Below are positions 1-8,300 of a stretch of 64,000 nucleotides of DNA, in pieces; position 1 is the stretch's first letter, and each line of letters begins with the position of its first letter. Under the pieces are notes generated by a model. The model saw only the letters and a list, made by a program, of their open reading frames with translations. It searched no databases and had not been told where the DNA came from. The position numbers and the translations under genes are program-made. Origin of the DNA: JAAUTT01 sp038213375 (GTDB lineage: Bacteria; Bacteroidota; Bacteroidia; Bacteroidales; JAAUTT01); NCBI GenBank assembly GCA_038213375.1, contig JBBQTB010000025.1, positions 1 through 64,000 of the forward strand, given 5' to 3'.

Positions 1-2
1 GT

Positions 3-125
3 TGTCGTATTGTCAAAGATCGTTTACGTTGTCACAAGCTTGGGTTCGATGACCTGATCATGGAACTTGCCTGTGGGTTACATAATTTTAGGTTAACCCT
101 GAAAAATAACGAGTTAAAAATTTAA
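3..125 (+). pseudogene. C-terminal tail of an IS transposase (DDE_Tnp_4-like), cut by the window edge
   Basis: Reading frame 3 is open from the left edge to a TAA at 123-125 and encodes 40 residues. They include GFDDLIMELACGLHNFR, which resembles the C-terminus of the DDE superfamily endonuclease (HARBI1-like, IS5-group) transposases common in Bacteroidota. The catalytic core would lie to the left, so I cannot tell whether the element is intact. No terminal inverted repeat can be recognised in the few bases before the next gene. The family assignment comes from remembered motif similarity only. Confidence 0.6.
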
Positions 126-154
126 TCTATATAATGTCTAATTATTCTTATCGT

Positions 155-1213
155 ATGAAAAATAAAAAAATTAGTGAACTATTGGGTGACAAAGCTGAGT
201 ATTTACTGGGTCACACGTGTACTACAATTGATAAAAAAATGATTCATTCTCCTTCGCCAAATCATGTGGAGGAAATATGGGTGAACAGCAACCGGAGTAA
301 TCAGGTGCTTCGAAGTTTACAGACATTGTTAGGTCATGGCCGTTTAGGCGGAACAGGGTATTGCAGTATTTTGCCCGTAGATCAGGGGATTGAACATAGT
401 GCCGGATCCGCTTTTGCACCTAATCCTCTTTATTTTGACCCTGAAAATATTATTAAGCTGGCAATGGAAGGTGGTTGCAATGCAGTTGCCTCAACTTATG
501 GCGTTTTAGGTATTATGAGTCGTAAATATTCACATAGAATTCCTTTTATAGTAAAGATAAATCACAACGAGCTGCTAAGTATTCCTAACCGCTACGATCA
601 AACACTTTTTGGTACAGTTAAAAGTGCATGGGATATGGGCGCAGTTGCTGTTGGAGCTACTATCTATTGGGGCAGTGCAGAAAGTACCCGCCAATTAAAA
701 GAAATTGCAGAGGCTTTTCAAATTGCACATGAGTTAGGTATGGCTACCATTTTATGGTGTTATATCCGTAACAATGCTTTTAAGGTAGATGGCGTGGATT
801 ATCATTCGGCTGCCGACCTTACCGGTCAGGCTAACCATTTAGGAGTTACAATACAAGCTGATATCATAAAACAAAAACTACCTATAAACAATGGTGGTTA
901 TTTAGCCACTAAGCAGGGTAAAACAAGTCAGCTTGTCTACGATAAATTAACCACCAATCACCCTATTGACCTCACCCGCTACCAGGTACTTAACTGTTAT
1001 AGTGGTCGTGTAGGGCTTATAAACAGCGGAGGTGAAAGTTTGGGAGATAGCGATTTAAAAGAAGCTCTAATTACTGCTGTTGTTAATAAACGTGCCGGTG
1101 GCATGGGTCTGATCCTTGGTAGAAAAGCTTTTCAACGTCCTTTTAATGAAGGTGTAGATATGTTGCATAGTATTCAGGATGTTTATCTGGATAAGGAGAT
1201 AACAATAGCTTAA
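155..1213 (+). CDS. fbaB: Class I fructose-bisphosphate aldolase (FbaB/DhnA type)
   Basis: This is a cytoplasmic enzyme of glycolysis and gluconeogenesis that cleaves fructose 1,6-bisphosphate reversibly to glyceraldehyde 3-phosphate and dihydroxyacetone phosphate through a Schiff base. Family landmarks are LPVDQGIEHSAG, GGCNAVASTYG, FIVKINHNELL, the ADIIK segment whose lysine (codon 869-871) is the likely Schiff-base residue, and GGMGLILGRKAFQRP. The length is normal for the bacterial family. An ATG at 134 would add seven residues, but related proteins begin at the KISELLGDKAEYLL segment, so I prefer 155. The gene starts only 30 bases after an IS transposase stop, so its native promoter is probably lost or replaced. 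No glycolytic neighbours are present. Confidence 0.93.
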   Translation: MKNKKISELLGDKAEYLLGHTCTTIDKKMIHSPSPNHVEEIWVNSNRSNQVLRSLQTLLGHGRLGGTGYCSILPVDQGIEHSAGSAFAPNPLYFDPENIIKLAMEGGCNAVASTYGVLGIMSRKYSHRIPFIVKINHNELLSIPNRYDQTLFGTVKSAWDMGAVAVGATIYWGSAESTRQLKEIAEAFQIAHELGMATILWCYIRNNAFKVDGVDYHSAADLTGQANHLGVTIQADIIKQKLPINNGGYLATKQGKTSQLVYDKLTTNHPIDLTRYQVLNCYSGRVGLINSGGESLGDSDLKEALITAVVNKRAGGMGLILGRKAFQRPFNEGVDMLHSIQDVYLDKEITIA

Positions 1214-1243
1214 CAAGTTCTGCTTTGACAATTTAAATTTTTT

Positions 1244-2197
1244 ATGGTTTGTAACCGCTGCATTATGGCAGTGCAAAATACATTTGTAACTTTAGGCTAT
1301 TCTCTAAACCATATGGCTCTTAGCGAGGCAATAGTTCTTAAAATCCCTGTATTTCTTTTGGGAATGTCCGATTTTTTTCATTTTCTACACATCCAATCAT
1401 TAGTTTCAAAAAGCATTGTGGGTTGGGTAGAATTGCTGCTTGCCACCCATGTGGTTTTTTATTGCGCTTGGGAGTTCTTCAAACGTGAGTGGAGTTCAAT
1501 TATCCGAAAAAATGAATAAAGTTAATACATTAATTATTGATAAGTTCGGCACTATTACCGAAGGAAAGCCGAGCCTAAAAAACTTTAAATCCTTTGGGAA
1601 ATTAGGTGACGAGGAAATTCTTAAACTTCGGCTTCGATTGATATTAATAATGAGCATCCCCTTGCGGAGGCCATTGCGAGAGGAGCAATTGAAAAAAACA
1701 TCGGATTGATAAACTTTGACAATTTTGAGTCTGTTACAGGCAAAGGATACAAACGCTATATCAGGAACAAAAGATCGGGCTCGGCAATCAAAGGTTATTG
1801 GAAGACTTTAAGGTTTCACCGGATAATGATAAAAAGAAATTGATTGAAGAATGGTAGCATGAAGGACAAATAGTTATGTATTTGATTTTGGGAAACCGGA
1901 TAGTAGGTATTGTAAGTGTTACCGATAAAATTAAGAAAACATCTGCCAAAGCCATTCATTATTTACAAAAAATGGATGTAAAAGAGATTATGTTTACTGG
2001 CGATAATGAATTTTCTGCTAAATCTGTAGCGGCAGAATTACACCTTGATGATTTCAAGGCTGATTGTTTGCCTGATTATAAATACAACAAGGCTAAATAA
2101 TTGCAAAAACAAGGGCATATTGTAGCAATGGCACGTGATGGTATTAATGATGCTCCAGCCCTGGCTCACGCTAACATTGGTATAGCAATGGGTACTT
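1244..2197 (+). pseudogene. Decayed heavy-metal/copper P-type ATPase
   Basis: Pieces of a P1B-type metal ATPase occur in the correct order but in different frames. First comes an HMA-like start (MVCNRC), then a membrane segment near 1330-1510. Next is the phosphorylation site near 1548, reading DKFGTITEG where DKTGTLTEG is expected, and then EHPLAEAIARGAIE in another frame near 1652. A nucleotide-binding segment follows, then FTGDN near 1996, and DGINDAPALA near 2140. The transmembrane region expected before the phosphorylation site is deleted. Stops interrupt the coding sequence at 1855-1857 and 2098-2100, there are at least two frameshifts, and the 3' end runs into the neighbouring gene without the last helices. 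The invariant threonine after the catalytic aspartate is replaced. No functional pump can be made. Confidence 0.9.
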
Positions 2198-2210
2198 GCA
2201 CATTTCGGGC

Positions 2211-3419
2211 TTACTTTTTTATCGAAGCTTGATCATAATAATCTTTCCCGAATAGTATAAAAATGACTACTCCTACCAAACCAAAAATCGTGGATGTGAT
2301 AAAGGTAGCCGCAGGAGATGCATTTTTCCAGAGAAATGCACCGATAATGGCGCTACCTGTAACAATAACATCACGGTAAAAGTAATAACTGCCAAAGTAT
2401 ACAGGCATTTGTCCTTTCGGTGATAAATCCATGATCAGTGATTTTCTTGTTGGTTCACCAAACTCTTTCAACCCTCTTATTACAAACGCTATTGCTAACA
2501 TAGCAAAACTTGTTGATAGCCACAAAAGCAAGGGGAACATTGTGAAAAATATATAGGTGATCAACACAAATGGCTTTTTTCTCATTCGGTCAGCAAAATA
2601 AGCTACCGGAATATATACCAGCAAGGCAACAACCATCTCAATGGCGGTAAGCACTCCAAACTGAGAAGCAGAAACACCTGCTCCTCCAGAAGTATTTATT
2701 GCCCACAAAGCAATATAGGCATAAGGCATTTGTTCGCTGTATCGTACCAAAATATCACTTGCCAATAACCATTTTAAGGCAGATGGAAACTTGGCCAGTG
2801 ATACAAAAGCTTGATGATCTCCGACTTGTGGAGTGTCTTTTTTCAATGTAAATTGTTGAATAAAAGTAGAAACTATCCCTAAGAATAAAGCTATCACAAA
2901 AGATAACCTTATGCCATCGGTAATTCCCAATTTATCAATAAGTACGCCGCCAATCATTGGACCTAAAGCCATTGGAATTCTGCGCACCAATGAATGAAGC
3001 GAAACACCCATTACTTGTTTGTTTTTGGGTACTTCGCCACGAATAAGCTCCATTGCAGCCGGCAGCGAAAGACTTGTCCATGAAAGAAAAAAGAATGAAC
3101 CTATTACAACTGCAATCCAGTGTGGTATGATAATTACAATGGCATAGCCTATGATAGCCATTAGGTTGAATAAAAACAGCGATTTCTTATAACCATATTT
3201 AGCCGTAAACCATCCCCCCGGAATAGAATAAACCGCTGATAAAAAAACATCAAGTCCATTAAGTAAACCAGGAATAAGCAATGAAGCCCCCAGTGCTGTT
3301 AGGTATAATGGCAGGAAACGTTCGGCCATTTTCTCGCCAAGCCCTACAAGGACTACCATTACTAATAATCCTGTTAATCCCTTGTTTATTCCTAGAAATG
3401 ATTTAATCCGATGAATCAT
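2211..3419 (-). CDS. MFS transporter, substrate unknown
   Basis: A 402-residue inner-membrane protein of the major facilitator superfamily. About twelve hydrophobic segments are visible, with a charged central loop after helix 6 (near FTLKKDTPQVGDHQ). The signature between helices 2 and 3 is seen as GGWFTAKYGYKKS, with its counterpart in the second half, YFADRMRKKP. The length is typical. The closest general resemblance is to drug or small-molecule exporters, but nothing in the sequence fixes the substrate. Its 3' end sits only about 15 bases from the convergent ATPase remnant. The upstream side opens into a long gap containing short repeats. It looks like a single-gene transcription unit. 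Confidence 0.8.
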   Translation of the reverse strand: MIHRIKSFLGINKGLTGLLVMVVLVGLGEKMAERFLPLYLTALGASLLIPGLLNGLDVFLSAVYSIPGGWFTAKYGYKKSLFLFNLMAIIGYAIVIIIPHWIAVVIGSFFFLSWTSLSLPAAMELIRGEVPKNKQVMGVSLHSLVRRIPMALGPMIGGVLIDKLGITDGIRLSFVIALFLGIVSTFIQQFTLKKDTPQVGDHQAFVSLAKFPSALKWLLASDILVRYSEQMPYAYIALWAINTSGGAGVSASQFGVLTAIEMVVALLVYIPVAYFADRMRKKPFVLITYIFFTMFPLLLWLSTSFAMLAIAFVIRGLKEFGEPTRKSLIMDLSPKGQMPVYFGSYYFYRDVIVTGSAIIGAFLWKNASPAATFITSTIFGLVGVVIFILFGKDYYDQASIKK

Positions 3420-3462
3420 GTTTTTTTATTAAAGTTGAGTCAACTCTGAAAAGTCCTTTTGC

Positions 3463-3489
3463 CACGAATTACACGAATTACACGAATTT
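3463..3489. repeat. Three tandem 9-bp repeats
   Basis: The unit cacgaatta occurs three times in direct succession, the last with a terminal t instead of a. It lies just upstream of the MFS transporter start. Strings of this kind recur in Bacteroidota intergenic DNA. I see no evidence for a function here. Confidence 0.7.
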
Positions 3490-3686
3490 AACATGTTATT
3501 ATTCAGCAGTATATGAAACTATAAATACTACGAATTACCAAAAACATCGTTTTTGGAGTGGACTCAAAGTTAAAAGATTAGCATAAATCTTCGAAGTTTT
3601 ATATAAAAAATCTCCAATATTCCTTCAACTTCAAACCAAGAAGGTTATACAAAATAATGTATTCTTTTAAATCTTAGTGGAAAAAT

Positions 3687-3729
3687 CCATATATGATTTA
3701 TTCGACTTTATTACCATATATGATTTATT
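3687..3729. repeat. Pair of 16-bp perfect direct repeats
   Basis: The 16-mer ccatatatgatttatt occurs at 3687-3702 and again at 3714-3729, a 27-base period. The two copies are identical. They lie in a gene-free gap and could be a regulator-binding pair or a slippage product. Confidence 0.75.
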
Positions 3730-3823
3730 AATTGAAGTTATAATAAGGTAATAAGGATATTTAGTGTGATTACTTTATATGCCAAGATAGGAAACAATAA
3801 TAAGCTATTCCAAAAGAATTATT

Positions 3824-4025
3824 TATAATGAGTATCCGGTTTTTTACCGAATTAGATTACAAATTCCGTTAATTACCTCACCCCCCCAACCCCTATCCTA
3901 AAAAAGCGAGTGGAGCCTGCCTCGAATCTGTTTCAAAATCCTTCTCCACTTAAGCGAATGATTTAGGATGAGGTCATTTAAATAAATAAAGAAGGTTAGG
4001 TAAGAAACCGGATATTCATTTTATA
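3824..4025. mobile_element. MITE-like inverted-repeat element, about 200 bp
   Basis: The left end (3824-3848) and the reverse complement of the right end (3999-4025) align over about 25 bases around atccggttt, with two mismatches and a 2-base gap. Inner parts of the arms also resemble each other (acctca, atcctaaa and gcg blocks). The whole segment could fold into one long imperfect hairpin. It carries no coding sequence. This fits a miniature inverted-repeat element or a large palindromic intergenic repeat, but I could not identify a target-site duplication. Confidence 0.45.
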
Positions 4026-4054
4026 TCATAATGGATATGAAAAAAAGGTACTTG

Positions 4055-4939
4055 TTATTTCTTTGAATTGGTTTTATCCAGTGCGGCTTTTAACCCTTTT
4101 GCAAGTTTTTGAGGGTTATCTACCGCCCAGAAGTGCATCATAAATAACCTGGGGTTATCATAAAGCATGTGATTGTGGATTGCTGTTACTGCGATGCCAT
4201 TTTGGGTAAGCGTCTTTAAAACAGGATTAACTTCATTGGCTAATAATACAAAATCTCCGGTGATGGCAGCGTTGTTACCTTCCATTTGAAAATTTATTGC
4301 AGTAGCCATACCTATGTAGGCTGGCATTTCCATATTGCTTTCAGTTAACTTTTCAAGACGTGGAAAGCCATATTGGAGCAGATTGCCATTATGCTTCCCC
4401 TTAGTGCCAAGTATAGCTTCAACTTTCGACCAATCAGGAAGTACTGCCTTATTTTGTGCAGGTGGAGAAGTAAGAGGAGTGCCTGTAATGACTAGAACAG
4501 ACTTAATAGCATCGGCGAGTTTTACAACATCTCCTTTCCCCGAAAAATGAGCGTACTTAATAGCCGGAGTTTCTCCCACAATGTGATTATGTAATGCAGT
4601 AACATCAAGGTTTAATGATACCAGCTTTGCAAGTACAGGCGCTACTTCATTGTCAAGCATTACTATGTCTCCCATCATCATATCATTACGTCCCATCGTC
4701 ATCCCATCTTTGTTAGCCTTTATAAAGCCAATCCAAGATGTCAATGCCAAACTTGGAGCAACCTCAAAGTCGCCAATTTTAACTTTTAAATCATAGCGGG
4801 GAAAAGTAATCTTAAATACACCATCCTGAACAGTACCTTTTTTTTCAAATACTTTTTCAACTTCCGCCCATTCGTTTTGCTGAGCACTGGCGTAACTTAT
4901 ACTTAAAGCGACTGCAATTAAAGAAAAGATTATTTTCAT
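4055..4939 (-). CDS. Secreted protein with two tandem DUF1259 domains (LppY/LpqO family)
   Basis: The protein has 294 residues. Its N-terminal signal peptide, MKIIFSLIAVALSISYASA, ends just before QQNEW, so it is exported. Two homologous halves follow. Each has a start resembling W..VE.....KG, an acidic or methionine-rich segment followed by a metal-site-like HNH (ALHNHIVGETP and AIHNHMLYDNP), and a closing HF element (AHFSGKGD and MHFWAVD). This is the DUF1259 architecture, whose biochemical function is not established. A TTG at 4958-4960 would add seven residues upstream. I chose the ATG at 4937-4939 because the signal peptide then starts directly. It is monocistronic, transcribed away from the giant surface-protein gene. 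Confidence 0.82.
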   Translation of the reverse strand: MKIIFSLIAVALSISYASAQQNEWAEVEKVFEKKGTVQDGVFKITFPRYDLKVKIGDFEVAPSLALTSWIGFIKANKDGMTMGRNDMMMGDIVMLDNEVAPVLAKLVSLNLDVTALHNHIVGETPAIKYAHFSGKGDVVKLADAIKSVLVITGTPLTSPPAQNKAVLPDWSKVEAILGTKGKHNGNLLQYGFPRLEKLTESNMEMPAYIGMATAINFQMEGNNAAITGDFVLLANEVNPVLKTLTQNGIAVTAIHNHMLYDNPRLFMMHFWAVDNPQKLAKGLKAALDKTNSKK

Positions 4940-5323
4940 GTTGTCTAGTTTATTTAACAATAAGCACTGTGAATTGAAGCCTTAATTTAATGATAATTAT
5001 TTATCTAACAAACTTTCCTTACAGTTTGTTGTAATCTATGGCTTATCCTAAAATTATGGTAATATAATAGGACAATTATAAATTTGAGATTATCTCTTAC
5101 AGGATTCTATCTATACCATATATATCACCGATTACCAATGATATATATCACCAGTAATTTAAATACTTATCCCTGGTGTTTTTCGTAAACCACTCGCACA
5201 AACAATAGTATAAATTAAAATAACTGTATTTAAATGAAACATGCCACTAATAATAAGGTTTGTCTGATATTATTCATGTAACATATTGCCGCACCTTTCG
5301 TAAATATTATTAAAATTCCGATA
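4940..5323. other. Divergent intergenic region upstream of the giant gene
   Basis: These 384 bases separate the DUF1259 gene from the giant T9SS protein and must contain both promoters. I see a pair of 12-base direct repeats (listed separately). Near 5258-5266 there is an aaggtttg string that matches the Bacteroidota -7 box TAnnTTTG imperfectly. I do not see a convincing -33 element or terminator. Confidence 0.45.
5118..5152. promoter_or_regulatory. Two 12-bp direct repeats, possible regulator site
   Basis: The sequence atatatatcacc occurs at 5118-5129 and again at 5141-5152, starts 23 bases apart or a little over two helical turns. The pair lies in the region shared by two divergent genes, about 170 bases before the start of the giant protein. 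Spacing near two turns suits a tandemly bound activator, but the sites could also be chance in AT-rich DNA. Confidence 0.35.
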
Positions 5324-8300
5324 ATGATCAAACTGTCTAACAAATTAAGGGTGCTTTATTTTTTGGTTTTTGTTGGGCTGATATGTTCCAGTTGGGAGTC
5401 TGTTTTTGCACAATATCCGCGTACAAGCGGAAGTGGTACTTTATGTAAGGGAGATGGTATTACATGGGTACCCTTTGGTGGTGGCCCTAGTGCAACTCGT
5501 CCTGGACTATGGACTGTTGTACAGGGTTCAGGTACATTCAGTGATCCTAATTATCATGATAATAATTTAGTTATTAGTAATATAGGGTTTGGTACCAATA
5601 TTTATGATTTTTGGGAAAATAGCCTTGGGCTTATAGAGCACAAACTAACTATTATCAACTATCAAGTTAATGCTGGAAGGGATACTACTCTATGCTATAC
5701 CGTTACAAGTTACCAACTTAACGGGAGCGATCCGACCTTAATTGGAGCCGGATTCACCGGGAAATGGACTATTAGTTCGGGAACTGGCACTTTTGCCAAC
5801 AGTAATTCATATAATACCACTGTTACAGGAATGACTATTGGTACGATTAATAAGTATCGATGGACAATTAACGGTATTCCAAGTTGTGGAACGAGTTTCG
5901 ATGAGGTAAATATCACTATACCCACTGCCCCCAATGCTTTCGCAGGAAATGACCAAACTATCTGCCCGGGTGCAAGCACCATACTTACGGCAAGTGCAGG
6001 GGTAGGCTATTCCTATTTATGGAGTACAACCCAGACCACACAAAGTATTACAGTTACCCCCGCTGCTTCAACAAACTATAAGCTAACAGTTACCGATGCC
6101 ACTAAATGTCAGGCGAAAGATGATGTAAATGTAAATATTAATAATATAAATGTTTACAATTTAACCTCTAATGCTACCTCTTTTTGTATAGGGGGTACTG
6201 GCGTCACACTATCCCTATCAGGATCCGAAATTGGAGTAAACTACCAGTTAAAAAATGGGGCAGCGAATGATGGTGCAGCCATTTCGGGTACAGGAGGGGT
6301 ATTGACCTGGATTAATAAAACTATCGGAACATATACAATTATTGCAACAAATACTACATCGTTTTGCTCCAAAACAATGAATGGCTCCATTTTAGTTACA
6401 GCAAATCCAACCCCTACAATATTTAATTTAACAGCATCATCTCTATCTTATTGTTCTTATACGTCAGGGGTTACATTAACATTAAGCGGTTCTGAAAATG
6501 GGGCTAATTTTCAATATCAGCTTTATAAAAATGGAACCAGTTTGGGTATTCCTTTGGCAGGAACAGGAGGCGCACTGACGTGGAATAATATTACAACAGG
6601 GAATTATTCAGTAACCACCACAAACACATTAACAACCTGTTCGGGCAATATGACCGGAACGCCTTCTATAACCTCAATTGTATCTCCTGCTGTTTTTAAT
6701 GTTGGAGGAGGAGGATCATACTGCGAACTCTCGGGTGGACTAACGGTGACACTGGATGGTTCTGAAGCAGGGATGAAGTATCAACTCATCAAAGACGGGT
6801 TGAACAGTGGAGGCCTGGTGAATGGAACAGCAGTGGCGTTATCATGGGGCGGAAATCTTTTTGGTACATATACGATCCAGGCTACAAATGCTGCTGCTAC
6901 ATGTACACGACCTATGAATGGCAGTGCAGTTCTTACACAAATTGCCTTGCCCACGGTTTTTAATTTGACAGCAAGCGCTGGCGGGTATTGCTCCGGAGGC
7001 AGTGGTGTAACCTTAACCTTATCAGGCTCGCAGGTAGGGATAGATTACGTTTTATTAAAGAATGCTGCACCGGTAAGCACGGTTTCCGGAACCGGTGTTA
7101 CATTAATATGGCTTAACATGACAGCCGGAACGTATACGGCTCAGGCAAAAACTACCGGAGCAACGGTTTGTTCTATCAATATCACTGGTTCGCCAGTTGT
7201 TACTCTATATCCTTTACCTGCTGCCAACGCAGGAGTGGATAAAACCATATGCCAGCAAAACAGTGTTCAATTAGGTGCTTCAGGAGGTACTGCTTATATG
7301 TGGACACCATCAACCGGATTGAGCAACGCTTCCATTCCCAACCCTGTGGCAAATCCTATGTCAAGTGTTTTATATACAGTTACGGTAACTGATGCTAATG
7401 GTTGTTCAGCTTCAGACGATGTGCAGGTAACTGTAAATGTGAAACCGGTTGCTAATTTATCAGCCAGCGCATCTGCAATTTGTTCCGGCGATAGTTCTCA
7501 ACTTTCAGTTTCCGGGGGAGCAACATATTTATGGAATACAACAAGCACAAGTTCTTCCTTCTGGGCAAAACCTCTAACCACAACCTATTATTCGGTAATT
7601 GCCTCGAATGCTTTTGGATGTAAGGATACAGTCGATTTTACCCTGAATGTTAATTCCACACCAACTGTGAATGCCGGATCAGATAAAACGATATGTAAAG
7701 GAGCTTCTGTAACAATAAACGCATCGGGTGCAGATACCTATATATGGAATACAGGCGCTATTATTAATTCCATAACTGTTTCTCCGGCTGTATCTGCGAA
7801 TTATTCCGTCACTGGTAAAATTACGGCGACTGGTTGTCAGGCTACGGATAATGTTTTAGTTACTGTAAACCCATTACCGGCTGCGACTTTCACGCTAAAT
7901 GGAGGCGTCATAACCTCATTTTGTGTTAGTAATCCGCTAGTAACACTGGCGGGTAACCCAAATGCAGGTGGAACATTTACATCTTCTGCCGCTGGTGCGA
8001 TATCGGGTAATTTTTTCGATCCTGCTACTTCGGGCGCAGGACCACATACAATTACCTATACCTATACTGATGCTAAATCGTGTACCAATTCAGTTACAAC
8101 CAACGTATCGGTAGTAGCATTGCCTGTTGTAAATATATCAGGATTAAATGCAACGTATTGCAGTAATTCACCATCTTCGACAATTACCGGTACTCCATTT
8201 CAAAATGGTAGCGGGGTTTTCGGAACATGGACTTTCTCAGGGCCGGCTGCTGCATTAACCGACAATGGAGATGGTACGGGTATTTTTAATCCTGCTTTTG

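Larger units (their letters stand above)
3420..4054. other. Gene-free gap rich in short repeats
   Basis: No coding sequence is supported in these 635 bases. The gap contains three tandem copies of a 9-base unit, cacgaatta (3463-3489). It also has two perfect 16-base direct repeats, ccatatatgatttatt, and a MITE-like inverted-repeat element, each listed separately. It separates two minus-strand genes. The base composition and repeats suggest an accumulation site for small non-coding elements rather than a regulatory region. Confidence 0.7.

Noticed and set aside
2211..3419. MFS transporter as a metal exporter linked to the ATPase remnant
   Set aside because: The two genes converge and share no operon, and the transporter has no metal-binding motif; the adjacency is probably chance.
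3463..3489. CRISPR-like tandem repeats
   Set aside because: There are only three directly adjacent 9-base units without spacers, so this is a simple tandem repeat.
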